From positions 434,001 to 498,000 of the forward strand of contig NZ_JACVFB010000004.1 in assembly GCF_014529945.1 (NCBI RefSeq): a stretch of DNA of 64,000 bases. Direction: 5' to 3'. This DNA comes from Chitinophaga varians (GTDB taxonomy: Bacteria > Bacteroidota > Bacteroidia > Chitinophagales > Chitinophagaceae). Position numbers and translations under genes: made by a program. Shown here one piece after another: positions 9,657 through 17,630 of this stretch. Position 1 is the stretch's first letter. Every line of letters begins with the position of its first letter. A model generated the notes under the pieces. The model made no database searches, had not been told where the DNA came from, and saw nothing but the letters and a program-made list of their open reading frames with translations.

Positions 9657-9690
9657 TAAGTAAATAGTTCCGTTCGGAACTATTTACTTA
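9657..9690. terminator. 34-bp palindrome at end of the YncE-like gene
   Basis: Two 16-bp perfect inverted arms (the left begins TAAGTAAATAGTTCCG) are separated by 2 bp. The stop codon of the leftward beta-propeller gene at 9680-9682 lies inside it. It is likely a transcription terminator or transcript-end stabilising hairpin. Confidence 0.7.
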
Positions 9691-10696
9691 CTGCCAGTAT
9701 ACGGAAGGTGCCAGGGGCGATGGCGGCCTTTCCGTCAGCACCGGCCGCCTGTCGGTCGGCCACAGGCAGAAATACCGTATGGGTCAGCGGGTCAACGGTC
9801 AGCGTTTTGGCGCCTTTGGCGGTGGGCACCCGGGCTACCAGCTTGTACTGGTCGGCGGTCTCCTGATGGTATACCGACAAATTGCCTTCCCCGTTGGCGG
9901 CAAATATGGTTTGTTCCGCAGCATCAAAGGCTACGCCATCGCAACCATCGCCGATAGGCAGGGTGGCCACTATCCGGCCGTCATGCTCGTCGAGCACAAT
10001 CATCACCTGATTGTCGCAACCGGCAAAAAGCCGGTGATGCACCGTGTCGATCGCCAGCCCGGTAGGCGCTTCGCCTTTGCCCAACGGCCACTCTTTTTCT
10101 ACCTTAAAGGTGGTCGTGCTGACAACGGCAATGCGGCTCTTATCTTCCAGGTTAACAAACAGGTGGCCTTTCCCGTCAGAAACGGCTGTTTCCGGCCTCG
10201 CCTGTAAAGGAACGGTGGCCACTACCTTTAGGGTGTTCGGATTGATAATGCTCAGGTCCTTGCTGGCGCCGTTACAGGTAATCACCTTATCGGAAAACGG
10301 CTCAAACAAAATAGCATCGGGATTACCGCCCACAGGAATTTCTCCCTGCACCTGATTGGTACGCAGGTCAAAAACAGTAACGGTGTTGAGCTTGCCGTTG
10401 CTCGTAAAACCTTTGCCAAACGGAACGGCGAAGGCGGTCCCGTGAACACCGGTAGTATGTGGGATGATACCCGCTTCAGACCCGGTGGCCTTGTCCAGAA
10501 TATTGACCTCGGTGCCGTGGGCAACGTACAACTGTTGCGTCACAGGACTGACAGCGATATAATCCCATTTGCCATCGCCTTTCACGGGATAGGTGGCAGA
10601 CACATGCCAGGAGGATGTTTGCGCGGATGTTGATAGAACAGTGAACAGCAAAACCGGCAACAATAGTTTTTTCATATCAGGAGCTTTTGTTTTCAA
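9680..10696 (-). CDS. Secreted YncE-family beta-propeller protein
   Basis: 338 aa from ATG 10696; ATG 10675 (residue 8) gives a cleaner signal peptide (MKKLLLPVLLF, cleavage near STSAQ). The mature part is a run of about seven four-stranded repeats (examples: YVAHGTEVNILDKATG, VGGNPDAILFEPFSDKV, and GDGCDGVAFDAAEQTI), typical of YncE/SMP-30-like propellers. Related proteins are periplasmic and non-catalytic or bind ligand. The real function is unknown. Confidence 0.85.
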   Translation of the reverse strand: MKTKAPDMKKLLLPVLLFTVLSTSAQTSSWHVSATYPVKGDGKWDYIAVSPVTQQLYVAHGTEVNILDKATGSEAGIIPHTTGVHGTAFAVPFGKGFTSNGKLNTVTVFDLRTNQVQGEIPVGGNPDAILFEPFSDKVITCNGASKDLSIINPNTLKVVATVPLQARPETAVSDGKGHLFVNLEDKSRIAVVSTTTFKVEKEWPLGKGEAPTGLAIDTVHHRLFAGCDNQVMIVLDEHDGRIVATLPIGDGCDGVAFDAAEQTIFAANGEGNLSVYHQETADQYKLVARVPTAKGAKTLTVDPLTHTVFLPVADRQAAGADGKAAIAPGTFRILAVSK

Positions 10697-10738
10697 AACT
10701 CCATCTTAATTCTGGAGAGAAACTGTAGGCGGATATAT

Positions 10739-10746
10739 TATCTTTG
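10739..10746 (+). promoter_or_regulatory. Bacteroidota -7 box before the HAD gene
   Basis: TATCTTTG matches TAnnTTTG and ends 5 nt before the ATG at 10752, implying an almost leaderless mRNA. No clear TTTG -33 box is seen. Confidence 0.45.
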
Positions 10747-10751
10747 CGCCC

Positions 10752-11405
10752 ATGAAAGCGTTTATTTTCGATCTCAACGGGACCATGATCAACGACATGG
10801 AATTTCACCTGGACGGCTGGCACAGTATGTTAAACAAACTGGGGGCCAATATGAGCCGGGAAGAAGTAAGAGGCCATATGTATGGTAAAAATGAAGAGCT
10901 GCTGATGCGCATTTTCGGAAAAGACCGCTTCACGCTGGAGGAAATGCTGGATATCGCCCATCAGAAAGAAGTATTGTATCAGGAGGCTTTCCGTCCTCAT
11001 CTGGAGCTGATAGCCGGTTTGCCGGCGTTCCTCCGCGAAGCTGCCGCCAAAAACATCCCGATGGCCATCGGTTCTGCGGCCAACCGTTTTAACATCAGCT
11101 ATGTACTTGATAACCTGCAACTGCACGATTTTTTCAAAGCGATCGTCAGCGCGGAAGATGTAACAACGAGTAAACCCAATCCGGAAGTGTTCCTGAAATG
11201 CGCGGCTGCTTTACAGGCTGCCCCGGCAGATTGTATCGTTTTTGAAGATGCGCCTAAAGGCGTGGAAGCGGCCCTGAACGCAGGGATGGAAGCTATCGCA
11301 TTAACTACCATGCATACACGGGAGGAGTTTGCCAACTATCCCAACATCCGGGCTTTTGTGTCTGACTACAACGATCCGGTATTACAGCAGCTGTTGACCG
11401 TATAA
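10752..11405 (+). CDS. HAD-superfamily hydrolase, beta-phosphoglucomutase-like
   Basis: 217 aa. Motif I is FDLNGT (residues 6-11), followed by an alpha-helical cap with the HLDGW segment. Motif II is in AIGSAANR, motif III is the Lys in TSKPNPEVF, and motif IV is FEDAPKGVEAA. Length and order match the beta-PGM/phosphonatase subgroup. The second Asp of DxDG, usually the acid/base, is Asn here, which may change the activity (seen). The substrate is unknown. Confidence 0.87.
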   Translation: MKAFIFDLNGTMINDMEFHLDGWHSMLNKLGANMSREEVRGHMYGKNEELLMRIFGKDRFTLEEMLDIAHQKEVLYQEAFRPHLELIAGLPAFLREAAAKNIPMAIGSAANRFNISYVLDNLQLHDFFKAIVSAEDVTTSKPNPEVFLKCAAALQAAPADCIVFEDAPKGVEAALNAGMEAIALTTMHTREEFANYPNIRAFVSDYNDPVLQQLLTV

Positions 11406-11471
11406 CCCACCGAATATTTTTTTAATATCATCCCGGTGACATAAATTGCTGTTGTCAACTGTTTAACTGTT

Positions 11472-12137
11472 ATGAAACATCATACCGGGTGGTCTTCCCT
11501 GCTGGTGACGGTAGAAAATATAATCTTCGGTTTCGATGGTCAGGACCTGAAACTGTTACTGGTAAAGCATCTTGAAGGGCCGCTGAAAAACAGGTGGTGT
11601 CTGCCCGGCGACTGTCTGCACTCCTCAGAAAATTTCGATCAGACGGCGGCCCGTATTCAACAGGCACTTACCGGGCGCGAAAAAATTCACCGCGAACAAC
11701 TGGGCGCTTTCGGTCCCTCCAAACGTACGGCTGGTGCACGTAAGGCGTCTGTCGCTTTTTTCTCACTGATGTATATCCGCAGGGAGAAACTGTTCTCCTG
11801 GCATAACGGTCGCCCGGAATGGCACCTGTTTCACGAATTGCCATCACTCATGGCGGACCATCATCGTATACTGGAAGCGGCGTTGCAATACATCCGTTAT
11901 CAGTCGTCCGCGTCGCCGCTGCTGTTTAAACTGCTGCCGCCAAAATTTACCATCCCACAACTGCAACTGCTATACGAAGTGGTGCATGGCCATCCTTTCG
12001 ATAAACGAAACTTCAGCCGCAAAATGCTTTCTACCGGCCTGCTGATAAAACAATCAGATAAAGAGAAGCTGAGCTCGAAGCGGGGAGCGTACTATTATAG
12101 GGTTCACGCAAAGGCGCAAAGCAGCAAAGAGCGCTAA
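11472..12137 (+). CDS. NrtR/AraR-type Nudix-winged-helix transcriptional regulator
   Basis: 221 aa. The N-terminal Nudix-like domain (1-140) has a degraded Nudix box: the REx2EE core is missing after WCLPGDCLH, so it is probably ligand-binding rather than hydrolytic. The C-terminal part (about 148-210: LLPPKFTIPQLQLLYE, then KRNFSRKMLSTGLLIK) is the winged helix typical of Bacteroidota NrtR/AraR-like regulators. The last ten residues (HAKAQSSKER) are encoded by a repeat element also used by the convergent gene, so they are probably not native to the family. Confidence 0.82.
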   Translation: MKHHTGWSSLLVTVENIIFGFDGQDLKLLLVKHLEGPLKNRWCLPGDCLHSSENFDQTAARIQQALTGREKIHREQLGAFGPSKRTAGARKASVAFFSLMYIRREKLFSWHNGRPEWHLFHELPSLMADHHRILEAALQYIRYQSSASPLLFKLLPPKFTIPQLQLLYEVVHGHPFDKRNFSRKMLSTGLLIKQSDKEKLSSKRGAYYYRVHAKAQSSKER

Positions 12138-12265
12138 GAATAATATAAGCAAACAGAGAAAGCAAAGGAGCGGAGATCAACATCTGATCTCCGCTCCTTT
12201 GCTTTCTTATAATTCTTATTTATTTTCTTAGCGCTCTTTGCTGCTTTGCGCCTTTGCGTGAACCC
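12100..12265. repeat. Nested inverted-repeat element between two convergent genes
   Basis: Outer arms of 41 bp (12100-12140 and 12225-12265) are perfect inverted copies starting GGGTTCACGCAAAGGCGCAA. An inner hairpin has 23-bp arms (12157-12179 and 12185-12207) and a 5-nt loop. Both flanking genes read into the outer arms and end with the same decapeptide. It resembles a dispersed mobile intergenic repeat that now also supplies terminators. Confidence 0.85.
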
Positions 12266-14096
12266 CTAATGATTTTAATATCTTCTTAAAGATTTCATTG
12301 TTCTCATACACGCCCTGGAACTCCTGGCTGTTGGGGCCGTAGGCAAATACCATCACCGGAATACCGGTATGGTCATTGGTAGCGAAATGGCCACGCAGCG
12401 TGCCGTTGGCGATGCTGCCGTCCATCAGGGCCAGCCCGCCGGTTTCGTGATCAGCCGTCACGATAATGGTGGTCTGTTTGTCTTTGTCCGCAAAACGCAG
12501 GGCTTCTCCGATGGTATCGTCGAAGTCCAGCATTTCCCGCACGAGGTAATCGAGATCGTTATGATGACCGCCATGATCTATACGCGAGCCTTCTACCATC
12601 AGGAAGAAACCTTTGCCGGAAGCGTTGAGTTGCTGCAACGCTTTCTTAAGGGCGTCTTTAAGGTAGGAGCCACGGCCGTCGCGCATGGAGGTAACGGTTT
12701 TGTCAGACAGGACCACCAGGGTGCGGCCTTGTGTGGCAGCGTCCCAGGCATTGAGGTCATCATAGAAGCGGATGCCGGACTGGGCCAGGGTTTGACGCAG
12801 GTCGCCCTTTACATCGCGGGCGAAATCTTCTTTGCCGCCGCCAACAGCCAGCTGCAGTTTGCTGCTGATCAGTTGCTGGTGGAGAATTTGTGTATTGTCA
12901 CGGTCTGGTGTATGCCCATAGAAGCCGGCAGGCGTGGCGCCGGTGATTTCTTCGGTAACGATCACGCCACTGGCAATGCCTTTGGTAGCCAGTATCTCCG
13001 GCAGCACAGGGATAGCATGGTAGGTATTGTCCATGCCTATTTCCCGGTTATTGGTTTTGGAGCCGGAGCTCAGCGCGGTAGCGCCTGCCGCGGAATCAGT
13101 ATGGTAGTTATCGGTGGACGCTGTTTTGGACAGGCCCAGCTGCCGCATGCGAAACAGGTTCAGGTCGCCCTTGTTGGCAGTGTAACCGGCAAACATTTCC
13201 GCCAGACCGGTACCGTCGCCGATGAAGAGGATCACATTTTTGGATTTTACCCGGGTGGCGTCAGAAGCGTAAGTAGGCGTATATACCGGGTGAACGGGCA
13301 GGTTGCCGGTACTGGTATGGGCCGTGTTTTTGAGCACGTCCGCCAGTTCCTCAGGATAGTCGGTGCCAATGACATCGGCGCCGAGGTCCATCAGCTTGTA
13401 ATAACATGTCCTGGCGGAAGGGGCGCCCCAGAAGCGGAAAGGGAAGCCCTGCTGGTGCACCTGGGCGATCACCGCTTTTACTTTTTCCAGTTCTGCCGGC
13501 ACGAAGGTGCCTTTACCATTCCATTTGCTGTACTGGTGGAAATCGGTGCTCACCAGCGCTACGCGCTGTTTTACGGCAGCAGGGTAGGTGCTGTCCGGAC
13601 GGCCATCGAAGAAAAAGAGTTGATCGAAATCTGTCCAGGCGCTTACCGGTGGAATGTTTCCGGAAAGGATCACCTGCACGGCGTTAGGATTGACGGAAGG
13701 ATCAAAATACTGACGATAAGGGAGCAGCAGTGTCTGTAAGGCCTGCAATGTAGGTACACCGGCCGTTTTGATGTCTACCAGCAATCGCAGCGGAGCGCCG
13801 TCTGCATAGGCTTTGCCGTCGTTGAGGGCAAATTGCCGGATCACCGGCTCCAGGTATAAAGTTTTGAAAGTCCGGTTGGGCCGGATATCCCTGCTGTCAT
13901 GGGCCACATACAGCTCACCATCTTTCAGGTGGATGTCTGCTTCGATATAACCAAATTGCAGGGCCGCTGCCTGATAGAATGGTGTTTTACGTTCGTAGTC
14001 GTTATGGGAATGGGCGTTAGCCAGGGTGTAGGTCTTCGTTTGGGCGTAGGTGTTAACCGACAACCACGCGCTGCATAAGAGAATGATTTTTTTCAA
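12228..14096 (-). CDS. Secreted phosphodiesterase-alkaline phosphatase fusion
   Basis: 622 aa. There is a Sec signal peptide (1-18, ending NTYAQ). The N-terminal domain (about 20-245) resembles GDPD/PI-PLC-type phosphodiesterases (HSHNDY, IEADIHLKDGELYVAHD). The C-terminal alkaline phosphatase (about 285-615) has IGDGTG, nucleophile Ser in TDSAAGATA (about 335), HTPDRD, EGSRIDHGGHHND and TADHETGG metal ligands. The fusion could release phosphate from phosphodiesters in two steps. The last ten residues come from the flanking repeat. Confidence 0.9.
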   Translation of the reverse strand: MKKIILLCSAWLSVNTYAQTKTYTLANAHSHNDYERKTPFYQAAALQFGYIEADIHLKDGELYVAHDSRDIRPNRTFKTLYLEPVIRQFALNDGKAYADGAPLRLLVDIKTAGVPTLQALQTLLLPYRQYFDPSVNPNAVQVILSGNIPPVSAWTDFDQLFFFDGRPDSTYPAAVKQRVALVSTDFHQYSKWNGKGTFVPAELEKVKAVIAQVHQQGFPFRFWGAPSARTCYYKLMDLGADVIGTDYPEELADVLKNTAHTSTGNLPVHPVYTPTYASDATRVKSKNVILFIGDGTGLAEMFAGYTANKGDLNLFRMRQLGLSKTASTDNYHTDSAAGATALSSGSKTNNREIGMDNTYHAIPVLPEILATKGIASGVIVTEEITGATPAGFYGHTPDRDNTQILHQQLISSKLQLAVGGGKEDFARDVKGDLRQTLAQSGIRFYDDLNAWDAATQGRTLVVLSDKTVTSMRDGRGSYLKDALKKALQQLNASGKGFFLMVEGSRIDHGGHHNDLDYLVREMLDFDDTIGEALRFADKDKQTTIIVTADHETGGLALMDGSIANGTLRGHFATNDHTGIPVMVFAYGPNSQEFQGVYENNEIFKKILKSLGVHAKAQSSKER

Positions 14097-14251
14097 TTGT
14101 CTGGATTTTAACGGCTTAACTATGAAAAGGAAGGGGCAAAGGTAGTCGCTGGGAAGGGTTCCTGCAGGGCTCCCTGTTTTATGTTTATGTTAATTGTCTA
14201 CCTTAAAACCCTGTAGAAAATCGATTTAGGAGCGATGAGTAAAAAAACGGG

Positions 14252-14797
14252 CTATAGGGTAGGCCAGTTTTGTACCAGTTCTTTCAGCAGCCGCTGGCCC
14301 TCCAGCCATTCCCCGAGGTTGGAACTGGCATTGATGTGTCCTTTAGGGCCCGCGTTAACAAAACGGCTGCCCCAGTGTGACGCCAGGAACGAAGCACGGG
14401 TAATACCACAATATTCATCATTGGTGCTGGCCACCACGATGCTGCGGAACGGTAGTTCCTGTAAAGGGATAGGGGTGAAACCGGTCGCCTCGGCCGGAAA
14501 GCCCGGCCGCTCTGTGTCGGCAGGCGCTACGAGCAAAGCTCCGGTAATGTGCAACCGGGTCTGCTTCGCCCAGTGTGCCAGGGCTATACAGGCAAGGCTG
14601 TGGGCGGCAACGACTACCTGCGGACCAGCTTCTGCCACCGCAGCTTCGATGGTCGCCACCCAGTCGGCACAAACAGGACGGTCCCACGAATGCTGCTCTA
14701 TCCGCCGGGTGCCCGGTATGGACTGCTCCCAGAGGGTCTGCCAGTGCAACGGGCCGGAACTGCCCAGCCCGGGAGCAGTCAATACTTTTATTTCCAT
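14252..14797 (-). CDS. RBBP9/YdeN-type serine hydrolase
   Basis: 181 aa small alpha/beta hydrolase: N-terminal TAPGLGSSGPLHWQ is a family signature. The nucleophile is in AHSLAC (about 67), the acid in ASTNDEYC (about 128) and His in KGHINASSNLGEW (about 153). The substrate is unknown. It is the last confidently chromosomal gene before the integrase. Confidence 0.88.
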   Translation of the reverse strand: MEIKVLTAPGLGSSGPLHWQTLWEQSIPGTRRIEQHSWDRPVCADWVATIEAAVAEAGPQVVVAAHSLACIALAHWAKQTRLHITGALLVAPADTERPGFPAEATGFTPIPLQELPFRSIVVASTNDEYCGITRASFLASHWGSRFVNAGPKGHINASSNLGEWLEGQRLLKELVQNWPTL

Positions 14798-14945
14798 GAC
14801 AAAACGGTTGTGAAGTGTTTAAGTTGGTTGCTGAAGATAGCGCTTTTGCACCATTTCTGAAAATCTCCGCAAAGCCGGTAACGTGAAGGCTTTTTTAAAG
14901 ATACATACGTATAGCCGCTACGGTTACCATCTTCCGGAAAAGAAA

Positions 14946-14969
14946 AAAGGTCGAAAGAATTCGACCTTT
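14946..14969. terminator. 10-bp hairpin left of the integrase
   Basis: AAAGGTCGAA and TTCGACCTTT flank a 4-nt loop within the 340-bp gap 14798-15137. It is terminator-like in both directions. The prophage left attachment site probably lies in this gap. No tRNA gene or other recognisable core target is visible there. Confidence 0.5.
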
Positions 14970-15096
14970 ATCGCTAAAATTCCACGTTATGGCACTCAGG
15001 TCCATAAAAAGTTGAAATGTGTCCTAAAAATGGCCACTATATTGAGTTTCTTTGCTTTTTTGTTCAAAATAAAATGCTGTTAATTGGACAAAAACT

Positions 15097-15137
15097 GACA
15101 TAAAAAGACTAACTTTCGACATAAATTTTGACATAAA
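15097..15137 (+). repeat. Three GACATAAA direct repeats upstream of the integrase
   Basis: Copies start at 15097, 15118 and 15130, the last touching the integrase ATG. They are candidate arm-type sites for the integrase or autoregulatory sites (inference from position only). Confidence 0.4.
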
Positions 15138-16343
15138 ATGAAGGGAGAGTGTACTACCATTGTTGCCAATAAATACCTATTTATCAGTTATCATTGTTCC
15201 GACGGCCGCCTAAGATACCCCACATCTATCAAATCGATTGATGATAGCCCCAATTCGGCAGCCAAGTTACAAAACATTAAGAAACTTGCAAATGACTATA
15301 TTTCAAAGCTTATCCTGATGGGGGATGATATCACGAAGGCTGAATTTGAAAGATACCTAAATATGAAACTCAAGCCTGGTAAATCTAAAATGGCAGAGAG
15401 GGACTTGATCAAGGACCATGCGGAAATGATTAAGGACATGCGGGAGGGTAAGCTATTAAAGAGAAAGTCCAAGGCTAAATATTCGCCTCAAACTATCGCG
15501 CAGTATGAGAGAATGTGTGAGCGGTGGCAAGAGTGTGCAGCTGACCCTGAAGGCAATTTCAAGCTCAGCTATTCCATGACTATTGATTCTGTGAAGAATC
15601 TAATATCTTGGCTGGTTCAAAAGGATTATGCCCAAAATTCCATTTATGATATTATAAATAATTTGCAAATATTCCTTAGATATGCCAAACGGAAGGGATA
15701 CCATCAGAATGACGTACAGGATAATAGGGACTTTACTGTTGCTCAGGAGACTAGTGATGCAATCGCCCCGACCTTTGATGAGATACTCACCATATATAAC
15801 CACAAATTTGAAATGCCAGGCATGGAGCGCGCACGAGACTTTTTCGTTTATGGATGCTTTTTGGCTCTCCGTGTAAGGGATTTACAGAAGATAAATGATT
15901 ACAAGCTTTGCGGAGATGTATTTGAGGTGTTTACCCAAAAGGGGGGCAAGCGGGTTGTCATACCTTGCCACTGGATTGCGAGGGAGATATATTCAAAGTA
16001 TGATGGTAAGATTCCTGTTAGTTGCCGACAGCACCTCGCAAGATATCTTCCCAATATCTGTAGGGAGTCAGGGATAACTGGCACTAAATTGATAGTCTAT
16101 ACGGAAGGGGGCATAAAAAAAGAAGTACAATATAATCGATGGGAGCTATTTACTCCTCATACTATGCGGCGATTTTTTGCCACATGGATGTATAAAGACC
16201 TTCGGAGGCAGCCTAGGGAGATAATGCCAATAACTGGACATGAATCAGAGGAAAGCTTCTTCAGATATATTAAAATTGAACTTGAAATGAATGCCGAGGA
16301 AATACTTAACGACCCGGCATTCAAAAAGCCAGCGGGGTTATAA
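15138..16343 (+). CDS. int: Phage tyrosine recombinase (integrase)
   Basis: 401 aa. It has an N-terminal arm-binding-like region (1-100), a SAM-like core-binding domain (about 105-205), and a C-terminal catalytic domain. The latter contains Arg in LALRVRD (about 243), Lys in QKGGKR, HTMRR (about 341-345), His in TGHES and nucleophile Tyr in FFRYIK (about 375). It marks the left edge of the prophage. Its C-terminal PAGL and stop are encoded in a palindrome shared with the convergent HTH gene. Confidence 0.93.
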   Translation: MKGECTTIVANKYLFISYHCSDGRLRYPTSIKSIDDSPNSAAKLQNIKKLANDYISKLILMGDDITKAEFERYLNMKLKPGKSKMAERDLIKDHAEMIKDMREGKLLKRKSKAKYSPQTIAQYERMCERWQECAADPEGNFKLSYSMTIDSVKNLISWLVQKDYAQNSIYDIINNLQIFLRYAKRKGYHQNDVQDNRDFTVAQETSDAIAPTFDEILTIYNHKFEMPGMERARDFFVYGCFLALRVRDLQKINDYKLCGDVFEVFTQKGGKRVVIPCHWIAREIYSKYDGKIPVSCRQHLARYLPNICRESGITGTKLIVYTEGGIKKEVQYNRWELFTPHTMRRFFATWMYKDLRRQPREIMPITGHESEESFFRYIKIELEMNAEEILNDPAFKKPAGL

Positions 16344-16353
16344 CCCCGCTGGC
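16328..16353. terminator. Perfect palindrome holding two stop codons
   Basis: 26 bp with 13-bp arms (left arm GCCAGCGGGGTTA) and no spacer. The integrase stop (16341-16343) and the opposite gene's stop (16338-16340) meet at its centre, so both proteins end in PAGL. It is a likely bidirectional terminator. Confidence 0.8.
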
Positions 16354-16625
16354 GTCTTAAACTTTTTCAAGTCTTTTCGTTGTATCAGGATCGTTTTACC
16401 TACTTTGTACCCCTGAATCTTCAGTTCTTTCATTCGCCGCTTGATGGTCCGGGTGCTGCAGTTCATCTCCTTTGCTGCCGTTTGGATTGAAATATCCTCC
16501 CATTCAGAAGGTTTTTTCTGCTCTTCAAGCACCTTTTTTACTGCCGATATAGCTGATTCATTCAGCATTGCTTGCAATTCTTGTAGCGAAATTCCTGTAA
16601 TTTGTATCGTTTGCATCATTTTCAC
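16338..16625 (-). CDS. Small HTH protein, excisionase-like
   Basis: 95 aa. The C-terminal half (about 45-88) reads IQTAAKEMNCSTRTIKRRM followed by YKVGKTILIQRKDL, the pattern of helix-turn-helix-17/MerR-like excisionase domains with a short wing. The N-terminal half is helical, possibly for dimerisation. Lying tail-to-tail with the integrase, it is the best candidate recombination directionality factor (inference). Confidence 0.7.
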   Translation of the reverse strand: MKMMQTIQITGISLQELQAMLNESAISAVKKVLEEQKKPSEWEDISIQTAAKEMNCSTRTIKRRMKELKIQGYKVGKTILIQRKDLKKFKTPAGL

Positions 16626-16750
16626 GTTTTCTCCCTCACAGGGGGTAATAAATTCATGAATCCTGCATTAACTAATTGATTGTTAATCAGTTATATTGTT
16701 TTTTGTTAAAATTAATGGCATGTTTGGATTCCGGGCCACCATGGCCACTT

Positions 16751-16936
16751 TCAACGAATAGATCCGTTTCTCCTCATCCGGTTGTATTGGGCTGCCGGCA
16801 TACTGGTAAGGTGCCATTTTTTGCAGATGTGGCATAGGTAGGAGCGAATTGGCTGCACTCCTTTCCACAGGGGCCGCGCCGAAATTAGAGTGGAATCGGC
16901 TGCGGATTTGCTTTGGTAACTTTCTTTACTACACAT
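16751..16936 (-). CDS. Small zinc-binding-like phage protein
   Basis: 61 aa. The segment YLCHICKKWHLTS matches a short Cys-x2-Cys...His pattern frequent in small phage proteins. The start is uncertain because the N-terminal 17 codons overlap the upstream gene; a shorter form is possible. Function unknown. Confidence 0.5.
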   Translation of the reverse strand: MCSKESYQSKSAADSTLISARPLWKGVQPIRSYLCHICKKWHLTSMPAAQYNRMRRNGSIR

Positions 16937-17166
16937 TTCACTTTCACTTTTTGGTTAATAATCAATACATGGTACCTATCCCTGAAGGTTTCATCCTGAG
17001 CGGACCGGAAGGATATGTAAAGCCCTTCCTTTGTCTCCCGCTTCTCGTCTATCACCGTACCGCAGTCATGGTTGCGCTTTTCGAGAAAATATGCGCTGGC
17101 TGCCTTCTTCGCCGCGAAGTAATCACTGAACTGGTGGATTACCGGCTGTTCTATCTCCTTCTTCAT
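16885..17166 (-). CDS. Small hypothetical phage protein
   Basis: 93 aa, basic at the C-terminus (KVKVKCVVKKV). No recognisable domain. It overlaps the preceding coiled-coil gene by 44 nt and is part of the tightly packed leftward early operon. Confidence 0.65.
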   Translation of the reverse strand: MKKEIEQPVIHQFSDYFAAKKAASAYFLEKRNHDCGTVIDEKRETKEGLYISFRSAQDETFRDRYHVLIINQKVKVKCVVKKVTKANPQPIPL

Positions 17167-17302
17167 TTTCTTTCCCTCCTTTTTCTGCCAGCTGGACCAG
17201 CAGGCCTTTTATTTGTTCTTCATAGCGCCGGTTTTGCTCCCGGAGCTGGTGGTTTTGGATGTGGAGTGTTAAGTTCTCCTGCCTCAATTCATCGATGGTC
17301 AT
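17123..17302 (-). CDS. Small coiled-coil protein
   Basis: 59 aa in the frame from ATG 17302 to TGA 17123. It is rich in heptad-like Leu/Glu/Gln (DELRQENLTLHIQ, then LREQNRRYEEQIKGLL). The ATG lies inside the end of the DUF551 gene and its 3' end overlaps the next gene by 44 nt. Short but strongly protein-like. Confidence 0.6.
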   Translation of the reverse strand: MTIDELRQENLTLHIQNHQLREQNRRYEEQIKGLLVQLAEKGGKENEEGDRTAGNPPVQ

Positions 17303-17630
17303 TTTGTCCGCCCTCCTGTGCGGGTGGTTCGGGGAGGGGCATCCAGTGTGTAACCTTCATATCTTCATATGGATCTCTCCCTGCACCCCATACCTGAAAC
17401 AAGTTTCTGCTTTTTTTGTAGTAGCAGATGTATATGTTCTGCGTATCCTTCATGCAGCCCAGAACCAAGTCACTTTCCTCCGGCACCCTCTCGGTTATCG
17501 GTATCCACCTTTGCTGCGCCTCGGCCCACTCAGCGCCTTCAACGAATGCGGCCTTTTTTACGGCCGGTCCCCAATTGTGATCTTTGTATTGCAGTTCAGC
17601 TGCTCGGTGTTTCTGTTCAAGTGTTGTCAT
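17289..17630 (-). CDS. DUF551-type phage protein
   Basis: 113 aa with the start at ATG 17630, which overlaps the upstream stop (ATGA). The C-terminal half shows the DUF551 signature: WIPITERVPEE, VLGCM and VTHWMPLPEPP. The N-terminal half (MTTLEQKHRAAELQY...FVEGAEW) repeats the N-terminus of the upstream gene, indicating local duplication. Function unknown. Confidence 0.75.
   Translation of the reverse strand: MTTLEQKHRAAELQYKDHNWGPAVKKAAFVEGAEWAEAQQRWIPITERVPEESDLVLGCMKDTQNIYICYYKKSRNLFQVWGAGRDPYEDMKVTHWMPLPEPPAQEGGQNDHR

Noticed and set aside
12369-13739. Long rightward open frame (456 codons) opposite the alkaline phosphatase gene
   Set aside because: It is antisense to a well-supported gene with conserved motifs, and its translation shows no family features. 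It is a shadow of biased codon use.
14883-15083. 66-codon frame just left of the integrase
   Set aside because: It crosses a hairpin and has a Lys/Phe-rich AT-driven composition; more likely part of the attachment region.
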